A stretch of DNA of 64,000 nucleotides from Campanula takesimana (Eukaryota; Streptophyta; Magnoliopsida; Asterales; Campanulaceae), in NCBI GenBank assembly GCA_026119855.1, contig JAOWBW010000190.1, positions 310,001 to 374,000 on the forward strand, in the 5' to 3' direction. The notes under the pieces were generated by a model. It did not search any database and was not told the DNA's origin. It saw only the letters and a program-made list of their open reading frames with translations. The position numbers and the translations under genes are program-made. The first letter of the stretch is position 1. Each line of letters opens with the position of its first letter. Shown one piece after another: positions 41,201 to 53,902 of the stretch.

Positions 41201-43273
41201 TGTCACGACCCGAAATCTAGGCTCTATTTTATTAGTAATAAATGATTATTATTTAATTATTTGCTTATTTATTTATTTATTTAAATTATTATTTATTTAA
41301 ATATTTATGTGTTATAATAATTATGCCTAGCATTTTATTTGGGTCATTTGTGTTAGTATAGAAATGTTGGGTCTTAATTGTTAGTTGGGAGTGTAGTTTG
41401 TGTGTAGTGTGAGAGAGGGGGCCTAAGTGTAAATCTTTTAAACATTTTTCATACTCCCTCCCTACTCCCCTCACCTCCCTCACCATTCTCTCACTCCACC
41501 TCCCATTCTCCTCTCCCTGGAAACTCTCTCTCTCTCTCTTGTGTTGTGGTAAGTTTCTTCCTCTCCTTCTCTCTTCATTTACTCCTTCTTCCTCTCATTA
41601 TTATTCATTTATTAAAACATGAAACGTGTTTAGATCGTCGCTAGGATCGCGTAGAGTAAAAAAGAATCGAAATCCATCAACTTTGAGAAAATTCAGGTAA
41701 GTTACTTTTCCCCCATTTTGATGCTAAATTGTTCATATCATGTTTAGATAATGTTTGATGTGTTATATTTGAAGTTTGGTTGGGTTTTGAATTTGTTTGG
41801 AATTTATTTTGGATTTTGATCAAAAATGGTGATTTATGAATGTTGGGTTTGATTCTTGATATTGGTTGATTAAATGTTGTTAAAGGAGTCTTTTTAGACT
41901 TATAAGTTGTTTTGGTACATTAGTACATGAGTTGGAAGTTGGGATTTTGGTTGAATGTGTTTTGGGTTTGAAAATGGAAGAACCCATGTTGTTCTTCCCG
42001 ATTTCTATCAATTCAGATCATTGGGCGGCCGCACAAAAATAGATGGGCGACCGCACATCTATCTGAAAGCTTTTGTTCCTGTTTTGAGGCATTTTGGGCG
42101 ACCGCGCAGTCCCTTTTGGGCGGCCTCCCAGAACCCCTGAAAGTTCTCATTTGTTAAATTTGGGTGAATGGAGGACGCGTTTTGGTCCAAGTCTAGGATG
42201 TCCTTCTAGTTGACCTTAGTGAATATTGTAGTACACTTTAGTGATAGAATTGGGTCCATTGTGATCAAGTTTGTGTTTGAAATTCATTAATTGTTAATTG
42301 GGATTTTGGAGCACTTTTATGGTGTATGGTTGGTTCATTTCATCTTCTTGGTGGTTATTTGGTATGATTCCCTACTTTGGAATCCTTTTTGTTTATCGTG
42401 CTAGTATTTTATTACTTAGCAGTTATTTGAAAGTCCAGCTGGTATTTGTGGTTGTGTCGGGCGATGTGAGATATTGTGATGGCACCGGCCAAGTCCATTA
42501 TGGTGTCGACCATTGTTTTGCCCTTATTTTCCTCATCCAGATTGGCCTTGGTTGAGACGTTTGGAGCATGACTTTGTGGCATGGCTCCTGCCCTTTGTGG
42601 CACATTATTTTGTTATTGGTTCCGGTACCGGGGTTTTCTCTTCGGCTTTTATGCTATTATGAAGATGATGATTGGTTGATTATTGAAGCTGCGCAGCGAT
42701 CCTTTATTTGGATGTTCCGGTTTGGAAAACCTTGGCTATATCCTTTGTTATGTGTTTATTTCCGCTGCCATCTGTTATGTGATAAATGCTATGTGCTATG
42801 TGATATTTATTATTGTTTATAGTATATTGCATCATAGCATGTCATGTAGTTGCATTAGTAACTTATTGAGATTTATCTCACCCCTTTTCTTTTTATCTTT
42901 GTTTTTCCTTAACCCCCCCCAGGTGCTAAGGATTAGTCTCGCTGATCACGAGAAAGAGGACGTCGAGTGTGGATCCATTCTTTTGGGGAAAGTTGTATAG
43001 GTTGGTTTACATTATATAAATGTGTAACCTTTTGGGGTATTTGTACCAAACAATGACGTCGTTAAGAATTTTATATTTGTATTTTATTGAGCATAAACTT
43101 GTGGAAGTTTATGATAGTTGTAATTGGTTTTTGTCAATCTTGGTTTTGTAAAACTTTGGATTATCACCTTTTGGCATCAAATGAAATTTTTAACTTCAGT
43201 ATTTCTGAGTTTTGGTTTTAGAGTCGACGTCCAGATCGCGGTCCCGGGGCCCGCGGGGTCCGGGGTCGCGACA
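41201..43273 (+). repeat. 3' LTR of the Gypsy element (2,073 bp)
   Basis: Same ends as the 5' LTR. It has a second copy of a 22-bp TTTTGGGCGACCGCGCAGTC-like unit near 42,092-42,135, one extra C in a C run near 42,913-42,920, and scattered single-base differences. Confidence 0.95.
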
Positions 43274-43278
43274 AGTTA

Positions 43279-44670
43279 CGCCGAAAGGCGAGTGGGAATG
43301 ACGCAGGTACCCAGTCATCAGGTTTGGTTGCTAGTAGTAGTAACAGGGGTTCTAGTGAGAAGAAGAACAATAAAGGTAATTCTTCACACAAGAAGGGTCC
43401 GAAACTTGGGGATATCTGTAATTTCTGCAAAGAGAAGGGGCATTAGAAATTCGATTGTCCCAGAAAGAAGCAAGGTAAGGCACCAGTCAGAGCAGAGGCA
43501 ATGATGGCCAAAGATAGCAATTCAGATGAGGATTATGCTCTAGTTACATCAGAATCATCACACGCATTTGATGCGTGGATTCTTGATTCAGGAGCATCTT
43601 ACCATATCAGTCCTAGGAGAGAATGGTTTACTGATTACAGGCAGATAGATGGCGGTGATATAAGCATGGCCGACATTGCAATCTGCAAGGTTGTCGGTAT
43701 TGGTTCGATCAAGGTCAAGACTCATGATGGTAGGTTTGTCACTTTGAACAAGGTTCGACACGTTCCACTTATGACAAAGAATCTGATTTCTCTTAGTCAT
43801 TTAGATAGCAAAGGGTTCAGTTTCAAAGGTAAAAGTGGAGCAGTTAGTGTCTGTAACGGTTCAGAAGTGGTACTGAGAGGCCTTAAGCGGGGGCTTCTTG
43901 TATTTCCTCCAAGGAAAGACGCTTGCAGGGTCGGCTATGGTTGCATCATCAGAGGTGAACGAGGGAGATATGTCTAAGCTGTGGCACATCAGGCTCGGTC
44001 ACATGAGCACTCGAGGGATGCAGGAGCTGGCTAAAAGAGATCTTCTATGTGGCCATAAGATCAAGGATCTTAAGTTTTGTAAGCATTGCGTGCTAGGGAA
44101 GATGAAGCGTAATAGTTTTCCTATGGGCATACATAACACAAAAGGCATTCTAGATTAAATCCACTTAGAGTGTTGGGGACCTTCATGTCAGGAATTTCTA
44201 AGGGGGCACATATATTTCTTGTCTATGGTTGATGATTATTCGAGGAAGACTTGGGTGGTTATCATGAAGCACAAGAATAAGGTTCTAATGAATTTCAAGG
44301 ACTGGAAGACGGTAGTGGAGAACCAGACAGAGAAGAAGATCAAGAAGCACCGGACAGATAATAGTTTGGAGTTCTGCAGTACTAAGTTCGATTCGTTTTA
44401 CAGAGAGGTGGATATTTCTAGACATCTCACCATCAGAGGCACGCCACAGCAGAATGGTGTAGCAGAACGGATGAATCAGACATTGCTTGCGAGAGCATGG
44501 TACATGCTCTCCAAAGTAGGGTTGTCTAAACATTTTTGGTCAGAAGCGGTTAGTACAACATGTTACTTGATTAATCGTGGATCTCACGCCGGTATTGGCC
44601 TCAAAGTTCCCTATGAGGTATGGACTGGTAAAACCAAGATTGTTTCAAGTGTTGGCAGTGTTGATAAATA
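43279..44670 (+). pseudogene. Copia 1 gag tail, protease and integrase remnants
   Basis: Continues the gag frame broken by the Gypsy. A CCHC knuckle (CNFCKEKGH, then a TAG at 43444-43446, then KFDC) has lost its frame to a stop. The protease active site WILDSGASYHI lies near 43,580. The pre-integrase motif LWHIRLGHMSTRGM (43,979 on) follows a frameshift near 43,960. The integrase core shows MVDDYSRKTWV, HRTDNSLEF and GTPQQNGVAERMNQT, with the usual second Asp and the Glu present. A stop at 44156-44158 lies before the core. A duplicated segment of about 56 bp (44,660-44,774) follows the integrase. Confidence 0.85.
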
Positions 44671-44869
44671 GGTGGAGCACAAGATACTGAAGAGTTAGTT
44701 GTCCCACAGTCAGATGTTGATAAACAGGTGGAGCAACAAGATACTGAAAAGTTAGTTGTCCCACAGTCAGATGTTAATCAGGATCCACCAAAAGAGACAA
44801 AGACTGAAGCACCAGAAAGTTCAAGTTCAGTTCCCGAAGAACATGGGTTAGAATAAGGAAGGTCTAGAA

Positions 44870-46317
44870 GATCTAATCTCGGGAATCCTCCGGAGAGGTA
44901 TGGATTTGAAGACTTGGTGTCTTATGCACTGCATGTTGCTGAGGAAGTGGAGCCCGCCCTTACGGAACCTTCTACTTTCAAGGAAGCATTTACATGTTTA
45001 GACTTCAAAGTCATCTCAGTGGTATGCGGCTATGGGTGATGAGATGGAGTCTCTTCACAAGAATCAGACTTGAGAGTTGACCACAAGGCCAGAAGGCAGA
45101 AAGATTGTGATTTGCAAGTGGATCTTTAAGAAAAAGGAAGGGATGTCACCGGCAGAAGGGGTCAAGTATAAAGCTCGCGTTGTTGCAAGGGGTTTCGCAT
45201 AGAGAGAAGGGGTGGGCTATAATGATATCTTCTCACTAGTTGTCAGACACAATTCGATCAGAGTGTAGCTAGCAATAGTAGCACAGAGGGTTTTGGATCT
45301 TGAGCAACTAGACGTCAAGACAGCTTTCTTGCATGGAGAGTTGGAAGAACATATATATACATGACACAGCCGGAAGGATTCCAAGTTCCTGGTAAGGAAG
45401 ATCAGGTTTGTAGGTTGAAGAAGTCTTTGTATAGACTTAAGCAATGGCCTAGGCAGTGGTACAAGAGATTTGACAGCTATTTGATAGCAGCAGTCAAGAA
45501 GTCAGAGATTCAGAAGCTGAAAGGCTTATTGGTCACAGAGTTTGAGATGAAGGATTTGGCTAACGTGAAGAAAATTCTGGGTATGGAGATTTATAGAGAC
45601 AAAGCCAAACGAAAACTGTTCTTATCCCTAAAAAGATATATCAAGAAAGTTTAAAAGAGGTTTGGTATGTCAACATCTAAGGCTATAGATACTTCGAGTG
45701 CAGTGAATCCACAGTTGTCAGTCGCGTTTAGGCCTAAATCAATTGAGGAGAAAGAGTATATGGGTCGAGTACCCTATGCTAATGCAGATGGTAGTTTGAT
45801 GTATGCTACAGTGCGTACTAGCGACGTCGGTCTCGTCTATGGAAATGGAACAGAATATGCAGTCGAGGGTTTCTCAGATTCGGACTATTCAGGAGATGTT
45901 GATACAAGAAGATAAATGATCGGATATGTGTTCACGCTTGGTGGGTCAATTGTCATTTGGAAGGCTACATTGCAGGCGACAGTTACGTTGTCTACAACAG
46001 AAGCAGAATACATGGCATTGAAAGAGTCCGCTAAGGAAGGAATATGGTTGAGGGGATTGATCAGCAATCTTGGGATACATCAGGATCAGGCTATTATTTA
46101 TTGCGATACTTTGAGCGTGATTTGTTTGGCCAATGATCAAGTTCATCATAAGAGGACCAAGCACATTGATGTCAGATATCATTTTCTAAGGGATGAAAAA
46201 TTGGTAAAGGTGAAGAAGGTAGGGACGGCGGAAAACCGTACATATATGTTCATAAAACCCGTGACGGGAATCAAGTTCCAACATTGTTTAGACTTGCTGA
46301 ATGTTCGCAGCTATTAG
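44870..46317 (+). pseudogene. Copia 1 reverse transcriptase and RNase H remnants
   Basis: The reverse transcriptase N-terminal part is recognisable (AAMGDEMESLHKNQT, WIFKKKEG, KARVVARGFA, LDVKTAFLHGELEE, VCRLKKSLYRLKQ) but carries several in-frame stops. The region that should hold the YVDD catalytic motif is missing: WYKRFDSYLIA is followed almost at once by IQKLKGLLVTEFEMKDLA. This looks like an internal deletion near 45,485-45,505. RNase H is represented by GFSDSDYSGDVDTRR, a stop, GYVFTLGGSIVIWKA, STTEAEYMAL and HIDVRYHFLRD, ending at 46315-46317. Confidence 0.85.
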
Positions 46318-46383
46318 ATAGTAGAAGAGGCGAGGGGGGAGAAAAGGTTTGTTGTCATGGAGATTCAAATTAAAGGTGGAGAT

Positions 46384-47025
46384 TGTTGGGTTAATGCCTT
46401 TGAATTTGGGACGCCGAGTTAAATGATTAAGCAACATGAAGATTTCGTAATTCCGGGACGAAGCACAGAAGGGTTCGGCCGAACCTATGATAGGACCTGG
46501 CCGAACCAGGTGAATCGGAAAGTCAATCTTTTAGAAAAGCAAAGGTTCAGACGAGTAAAGGATAGGATTCGGCCGAGTCAAGGCATGGGTTCGGCCGAAC
46601 CATGGTCAAGACTCGGCTGAACCTAGTCAAGTTCGGGCCAGAAATTGTAGCAAGTTCCAGATTCGCAGAAAGAAAGGTTTCTAGTCCGTTTTGGACTTGT
46701 ATTTCAAGTTCCTACCAGATTTTGAGATAGACTTTGAGTTGTATAAATAGAGGCTACTAGTTTAGATAAAAAAAAAAAACACCTCAGTTTGTCATAGACA
46801 GATTATTAGAGTGCTCAGAGAGATCTGTAATTCTACAGTTCCACAGTTAGGAATTTTGTGATCAAAATTCGTGCAGCAGTAATAGTATGATCTTGTAATC
46901 ATTTCTCCAAATTGATAATAATATTCTCTCCCTCCCCGTGGACGTAGCCAAGTTAGTGAATCACGTAAATCTGTGTTCTTATGATTGCTTGCTTTTCTCA
47001 TGAAGTCTTGTTCATTGCTCTAACA
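46384..47025 (+). repeat. 3' LTR of Copia 1 (642 bp)
   Basis: Preceded by the purine tract AAAGGTGGAGAT. Matches the 5' LTR with many scattered differences, clearly more than between the Gypsy LTRs, so Copia 1 is older. Confidence 0.92.
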
Positions 47026-47458
47026 ATGAGAATGCGAACAATGACAAGGAGTTGTCCAATGAGGTGATAGTAAATGACGAAGTTACAAATGTCATTGAAT
47101 TGGAAAAGGGTTTAGAAACCCCTCAAGGTCCCTCCACAAGATCACTGATTAGTTGAGGTTATAAGAAGAGTTGCGGCTTCAAAGCCAAGTTCATCTAATC
47201 CTATTTCCAGTGGTCCAACTCAAGCTCCCACAACTCCTAATCTAACAACTCCTGAAGCGCGTAATGTGAATACTAAATATTTCAACCCAAAATTTACAAC
47301 TATTGTTGTTGGAGCAAAAACTTCGACATCTTCTTTACAGAGCCCCTCACCATGAGAAGTTGCTATGAATGTAATGAGAAAACCTTTCTTTCCTCTCAAA
47401 GTTTTATTGACAGTGTCCACCTTTATAATAAATGTGGTTCAGAAATGGATGCTCTTTA
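47026..47458 (+). other. Unrecognised host sequence between Copia 1 and Copia 2
   Basis: Continues the sequence broken at 33187. Readable stretches are NDKELSNEVIVNDEVTNV and, after a shift, PSSSNPISSGPTQAPTTPN. It ends at CTTTA (47454-47458), the Copia 2 target site, and resumes at 55432. Stops and shifts show it is not an intact gene. Confidence 0.35.
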
Positions 47459-48933
47459 TGTTGGAGATTATGCCCTAGGCCCTTGAGAAAGGCCTCATAT
47501 TATGTCATATTCTCATTTGTTATGGAGACAACAACCTGGATTATTATATGTTTTTGCATATTTATTATAATAATCTCTATCCCTAGTACTTATGAAGAAC
47601 TAGTATAAGTTTAATCGATGATCATATGATGATCATGTGTATGTGATACAATTTAAACTTATGGGTACTTGTTGGTGAACAAGTATAGGACATGACCCGC
47701 TATGAGATTTATGTCATGGTCAAATGTCATAATTAAATCTCATATAGTCAACCGCTACCCTTGACAAGGTAGTCATAAAGGCTATGATTGGCATAATCAG
47801 ATTCTTGTAGGGAAGAATGATAAGTCAAGATGGAATTTGTCCCCCCCCTCAAGAGAGATATCTGCTTGGGCCACTAGAAGAGTGAGATTGATAAAATGTG
47901 TGGCCAAGGTCAAATGAATTGATGTGTTCAATGTCATTTGCTCATATCAATCTACCCAAGATCGAGAAAGCATTGAACAATATAAGTTGACGTGGACCAT
48001 GACTTATGTTCAATATGATATCGCGTGACAAAAGGATTGTGATATGTTATATGAGGATAAACGAACTTCGTTAAGTTATATTAATTGGGTAGTCATGATG
48101 GCTTGCTAGAGTCCGCTCATGACTTATGGGTTTGACCTTGGTTTGACTCATTGCCAACTTAATATAATCCTATGGGGTCACACACAAAAGAACGAATTGA
48201 TCAAAAGGCTAAAATTGGAAAAAGATGAAAATCTGGCAGGCTCGGACCAAATGGAACGATCGTGCCGTTTTGTGTGCACGGCCGTGCCAATTTACAAGCA
48301 CGACCGTGCAAGTATTCGCCCGGGGAGGTTTTGGTCGGCACAATTGGCACGGCCGTGCCACTTTGTGAGCACGACCGTGCCAGAGTCCCTGGAGGCGGTT
48401 TTGGCCGGTTTAATTGGGTGACGGGATTTAGGTCTTCTAGGTCATTAAGGGTTAATGACTAGGGACCATAAATATATCTATTCACCAGCCATTAAACGAA
48501 TGCAACCTAATATTTTTGAGAAACATAATTCTTGATCCAAGATTGAGAATCAAAGATCAAGAACACATAAAATTCATATAGCCTTTGAAGATTAGAAAAA
48601 CGTGTTTTCTAAAGATGGGATCTAGCAGTCCAGATCTAGAATTGTTCTAGATATTCGTTCGCGTGTAGATACACATAGAGGATTCTTGCTTTAGCATCTC
48701 AAGTTCGTGTTCCTGTGATCGTGATCCGAAGAACACGAAGAACGAGGAGATCAAATCCAAAGCTTAAAGACTTGAAGATTTGAAGATCTGAAAATTTTAA
48801 AACGCACAACAACGGTTAGTATTCTAAATACATCTTCCTATTAATTTAATCATCATGAATGGATCTCGGGGCTTTAGGGTTTTGTTGTTTTTATTGCCGT
48901 CTTCCGCTGCACATGGACCCTCAAAACCCAACA
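47459..48933 (+). repeat. 5' LTR of Copia 2 (1,475 bp)
   Basis: Carries five copies of a GGCACGGCCGTGCC-type palindrome (48254-48380). Lacks about 70 bp that the 3' LTR has at 54,190-54,262. Confidence 0.9.
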
Positions 48934-48934
48934 G

Positions 48935-48946
48935 TGGTATCAGAGC
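48935..48946 (+). other. Primer-binding site of Copia 2
   Basis: TGGTATCAGAGC, one base after the LTR end. Confidence 0.88.
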
Positions 48947-51540
48947 CCCGTTCATGTATGGTTATTTTAATAATATCATATTATATATATGATTTGATTA
49001 TATGATGTAGCATGATGTGAATTTAGAATAAGGGATTTATGTGAATTGTTTGGTGAAACAATTATATATGATATAGTATGATTATGAACAAGGTTTTCAA
49101 GTTGCATGATTAATATGATTAATCTTTTTATCGGATCATCAATCTCTTTAATTGGATTATTGAATTGATGATTCTTGATCTTGAAGAACAAATTATTTGT
49201 TCTTAGGGTTTGATGTTTATGATAATTTAATTATCATAAATAGTTGAATCCTTAAAGGATCAAGATTTAATAAATTGCGTTCGTGCAGTTCACGTACAAT
49301 AAACGTTTTGGTGCAGAATTTTCGTGAAGATTACGTGCATCGCACGTGCAGTCCAGAATTTTGTGCATAATTTTCATGCAGTTCGCGTGTAATGCACGAA
49401 TTCGTGCAGATTTTTCGTGCAGTTCGCGTGCAGTGCAAATTTCTGAATTCGTGTTTTTTTGACTTGGAGATGCATTGTAGAATACATATTGTTCATGGAA
49501 TTGGATTCTATGAAGTAATGTATTCTTAATAGAGTTGGACTCTATGAAAGAATTCATTATTCAATATGTATTATACCTAGAGTAGGACTCTATGAAAATC
49601 TAAAATTCGTAATTATATTCACATAGTATCCGTTCATTAATTAATTGGATTAATTATACCTTTGTTATGCGCGTTGCTATATGAAAGAATCTTCTTGAAA
49701 ATTTAAGTCATGTGCCAATCCATTAGTAAAACACTTGTGAGTACACCGTGTAGTTTTGTGTGTGCTCTGCCATAGCGAGGTGCGTTGATTTTATCAGTGT
49801 ATGAGCAAGATGAGTGAATGAGAGTTTTCTATACGTTTAACGTGGTTTGACTTAATAAGAGTTATCTACCTAAATAACTTGGTTTTGAACAGTCGCGCCC
49901 TAGCCAACTCAAAATTGGGTGAAATATGGATCTTAGCCCACATAAATTATATTATACAATTGTTGTATATGAAGGTTATATAATTTAGTGGGAGTATTTA
50001 TGAAATACAAATAATTTATCTCTTAAATGATTGGTATGAAATATAGGTGTATATTTATTTTCATATTTCTGTAGAATGTTATATTATACTTTAATTATGT
50101 TTATTACTGCGATCTGTTCTTTAAAAAGACAAAGTTAAAAGAGAATGAAATTAATTTCTTTGATTGGATCATGAGCTTAAGAATTGTTCTAAAGTAGGAA
50201 CGAAAATTATACATTCTTAATAGTCCTATGTAACCTAAATTACAATATTAATTTGATTAATATGTTCCGTATGATCATCAAAATTTAATTTGATTAACTT
50301 GTTGATGATCTTGGATTCATGAATAAATTGTTTATTCTTGGTTTTGATGATCATGATGATTCGATCACCGTGAACACCAAATCCTAATTGAATCAAGGAA
50401 AGCAATTCTAAGGTAAAATTTGGAAATTGAAAATCTGTTTTTCTGTGGTGCACGGCCAAGCGGTTCCTAAGACTTGACCGAAGCAGGTGTTGTTCAGAAT
50501 TCGTATCTGAAGTTGAATCTTGTTTCAGATGGCTGGTTTTCAAAATCGTGTTTCCTAAAAAGTGATGTCAATTCAGAATTCAGAAAACTGAAATCAGAAT
50601 CCTGAATTGTTCTTGATTGCTGAAATCAATTAAATTGATGAGACATGGAATTTAGAAACAGACTATAGATCCATACGGAAATGTGGATGCCTTTGCTTAG
50701 TTTCGGCCGTATGGACTGTCCTCTAAGTTTCTGAATGATGTACGGAATTGTGGATGCCTTTTGGCTTAGTTTCGGACGTACAGTTTTTGCTCTATATTTC
50801 TGAACATTATGATGATCTAATTCGAAAATTTGATTTTTTGACTTCATGAATTTCTAAAAGGAAAGAAGGATTAAAAGAGAAAGGTAAGATAAATATTGTC
50901 AAACCTAAAGAAAATAATTGTGGCTAAAATTATAACTCTAAATAATGCAATTTGGTAACATTGGATTGATCATTTAAAATTTCAATCAAAATTCTGGATG
51001 ATCAATAAAAGAGAATGGTAGTGAGACTACCATATGGGACATTTATGTTATAAAATTATTCTTTCTACTTTTAATTATTTGGTATTGGATACTGGATGTC
51101 GATCCCATATTTGTATAAATGTGCAACAATTAATAAATAGAAAGACTACTTATGAAAGGTAAAGTTAACTACGAATGGTAATGATGCAAGAGTTGCAACA
51201 TTCTTCGTAGAACACTTTTGAAGTGACTTTACTCATTAAGAAGAAAATATTATTTTGTTATAAGATAATGAAGGATATTTATTTCTTATTGAGAATAAGA
51301 AATGTGCTTTATTTATTATGATTTGCTTTATCGTACTGTTAAATCATATAAATAAATCTTATATCTTAAATCTTGAAGAACAAAATAATAAATAAGGCTA
51401 TAACATAAACAATTAAATTCTTAAGGCATTATTGTTTTGATCAAATAAATGAGAAACACATATCTAAAATTCCATGGGACGGAGTTTTAAAGTCATATGA
51501 TTTTAAATCATGCGATATATGAAAATCTTATTTACTTGGA
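48947..51540 (+). other. Copia 2 leader and gag region, no readable gene
   Basis: AT-rich with many stops in all frames. A cluster of GTGCAGTTCGCGTGCA-like short repeats lies at 49,270-49,450. No capsid motif could be read with confidence. Confidence 0.5.
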
Positions 51541-53902
51541 CTAAGACACCTTTTACTAAGAGTAGTAAAAGGGCTAGTACACTTATTAGACCTAATACAT
51601 GTCGATGTATATGATCCATTAAGTAGCAATGCTAAAAGAGGATTTTGGTACTACTTTGTAAAACAATTCAAAGATTCCGATTTGATCGAGATGATGAATA
51701 CTTGAACCAAAAATTTGACAATCATATTCAAGGTTGTGAAATTGTTTCACAATTAACTCCACAAAGAACACCATTTTGGAATGATGTGTCTACATGGAGG
51801 TATAGAACCTTATTGGATATGGTTCATTAGATGATAAAGTCGAATTGATCTTCCACCATTTATTTTGGGGTTATTCATTAGAAACCGCTATGATTACACT
51901 AATTTGAGATCCATCAAAATAGGTTTAAAGATACCATATGGGATATGGGAAGAAAGAAAACGTGGTTTGTCTTTCATGAAGATTTAAGAAAGTGAGACCT
52001 TTTGGAAATGACTTGTCTAGGACAAGCTCACATTTGAATCTAATAAATGTATTTTCATGGGACATCCTAAGGAAACTTGAGGATATTATTTTACTTCTAA
52101 GAAACCAATTATTGTTGGTGATGGTACTTTTCTAGATAAATTGTTAATATCTAAAAGAACCATTGTGAGTAAAATATATCTCGAATGGTTCGAGACCTAG
52201 AAAATAACACAGAACCTTAGATGGAAGTTGAACAAACTTTCACAATGAGTTGTGAAAATCCGTTCAAGTTACAGAAGTTACTTGCATATATGATAGGATA
52301 CAATCTATAACAAGAAATATTGGATTTCTCGTAATAGAAAGTATTGAGGTAAAGTTCATTGAGAATTACGTATTTACCACCTATCAAAATGCAATGTACG
52401 CTCCATATTTAGATTAATGACTTGGAGTCATAGAATCTAAAAGGCAATCCATGTATAATAATCAAGTTTGGAACTTGATCGTTCTAACCCAAGGTGTAAA
52501 AACCAAATGATAGAATTGAGTTTTCTTGGAGAAAACTAACATGGATAGCAAGGAAGATACTAATTAAGCAAGACTAAATGTGAAAGGTTGACTCATATTT
52601 AGACTATGATAAAACTTTCTCACTCGTAGTCATGCTTTAAGATATTAGAATTCTCATTGTCGTATCTTCATATTTGGAATATGAAATTTGACAAATGGAT
52701 ATCAAAACAACGTTCCTTAATGGGAATTAACTTAAGGATGTATTGGATACAAACTTAAGGTTTTGATAATCTAAAAATTCTAATAAAGTATGTAAATTGC
52801 GGAAATCCATGGGATGGATTGAAGCAAGCTTCTTAGAGTTGAAACAATCGTTTTGATGAAGTGTTCAAATCGTTTGAAATTCATCAAAGAAGATAGTTGT
52901 GTACACTAGAAAATTAGTGGGAGCATAGTCTTATTCCTAGTATTATATATGTGGTTGACATATATTTCATTTGAAAGAGTTTCTTAATGAAAATACTTAG
53001 GAAGAAGCCACTTACATCATTGGAATTAATATCTATTGATATAGATCTAGGAAATTTATTAGTTTGCGTTAAAGTACTTGTAAAAACAAAGTACTGAATT
53101 GTTCAGTATGCAAGACTCTTGGAGAAGAACTTGCAAAGTTGTCTAATGACAATGTTCTTGGAAAGACTTAGTCTTATTGGAAGACTAATGAGTAAGAATA
53201 CATGATTAGGATCTCATATGCTTCGGCAATTGGATCTATCATGTATGTCATATTATGTACTTAGATGGGTAACTTGTATACTTGGAGTATGATGAGAACA
53301 TACTAATCATGTCCTAGTGAAAGTCACTAGATAGTGATCAAGATTATCCTTATGTACTTGATAAGAACTAATGATGTATTCTTGATGGTTGTTGGAATGG
53401 GAAATGATCTAGTAAATGGTTACATAGGTGCATGATTCCACACCGACAATGATAATTAAAAATCGTAGTATGGATATATGTTTAAAGTAAGTGCTATTAG
53501 TTGGAATAGTTCCAAATAAATACACCATAAATTATTCTACGAATAAAATTGAGTATATAGTTACAAGAGTTGTAACTAGGGGAGTTGTTTGAATAAAGAT
53601 GTTATTAGTAAAACTAGAAATAGTTTCTAGTACTACTAATCATATAGACCTTTGTTGTGAAATAATGGTTATTGCACAAGCTAAGGTGCCAAGGACTCAT
53701 ATGTGATCCAAACACACACTTAGACGTTTCCATCTCTACGAGAAATCATTGATATAGGAGATGTCAAAATATGCAAAATACCTTATGATGATAACAAGGA
53801 TAATCTTCCTACATAAGATTCTCCACAAGTTGTTATGATGGTCATAAGCAAAGCTCAATAGTATTGGATAAGTGTTGATTGGGCCTTGTGCAAGTGAGAG
53901 AT
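51540..53902 (+). pseudogene. Copia 2 pol remnants (integrase, reverse transcriptase, RNase H)
   Basis: Integrase traces near 51,570-51,660 (LLDLIHVDVYDPLSS) and 51,850-51,920 (LPPFIWGYSLETAMI). Reverse transcriptase traces near 52,560-52,740 (KARL.VKG, YDKTFSLVV, IWQMDIKTTFLNG in shifted frames). RNase H traces near 53,440-53,660. Stops and frameshifts are too many for any product. Confidence 0.7.

Larger units (their letters stand above)
34521..43273 (+). mobile_element. Ty3/Gypsy chromovirus (Tekay/Del-like), 8.75 kb, nested in Copia 1
   Basis: LTRs at 34521-36569 and 41201-43273 begin TGTCACGACCCGAAATCTAG and end GGGGTCGCGACA. The duplication AGTTA is perfect (34516-34520, 43274-43278). 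A primer site TGGTATCAGAGC lies at 36572-36583 and a polypurine tract AAGGGGAAGTGAA ends at 41200. Gag-Pol runs as one frame from 36691 to 41151 with one internal stop. The order protease, reverse transcriptase, RNase H, integrase, chromodomain places it in the chromoviruses. Only about fifteen small differences and one 22-bp indel were seen by eye between the ~2.05-kb LTRs, so it is the youngest element in the nest. Confidence 0.95.
33193..47025 (+). mobile_element. Copia-superfamily LTR retrotransposon 1, split by a Gypsy element
   Basis: LTRs at 33193-33831 and 46384-47025 begin TGTTGGGTTAATGCC and end GCTCTAACA. The 5-bp target duplication ATGAG is perfect (33188-33192, 47026-47030). Gag, protease, integrase, reverse transcriptase and RNase H remnants occur in the Copia order, resembling the Tork/Tnt1 group. 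Several in-frame stops, a frameshift and a deletion in the reverse transcriptase make it non-functional. Without the inserted Gypsy it would be about 5.1 kb. Confidence 0.92.
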
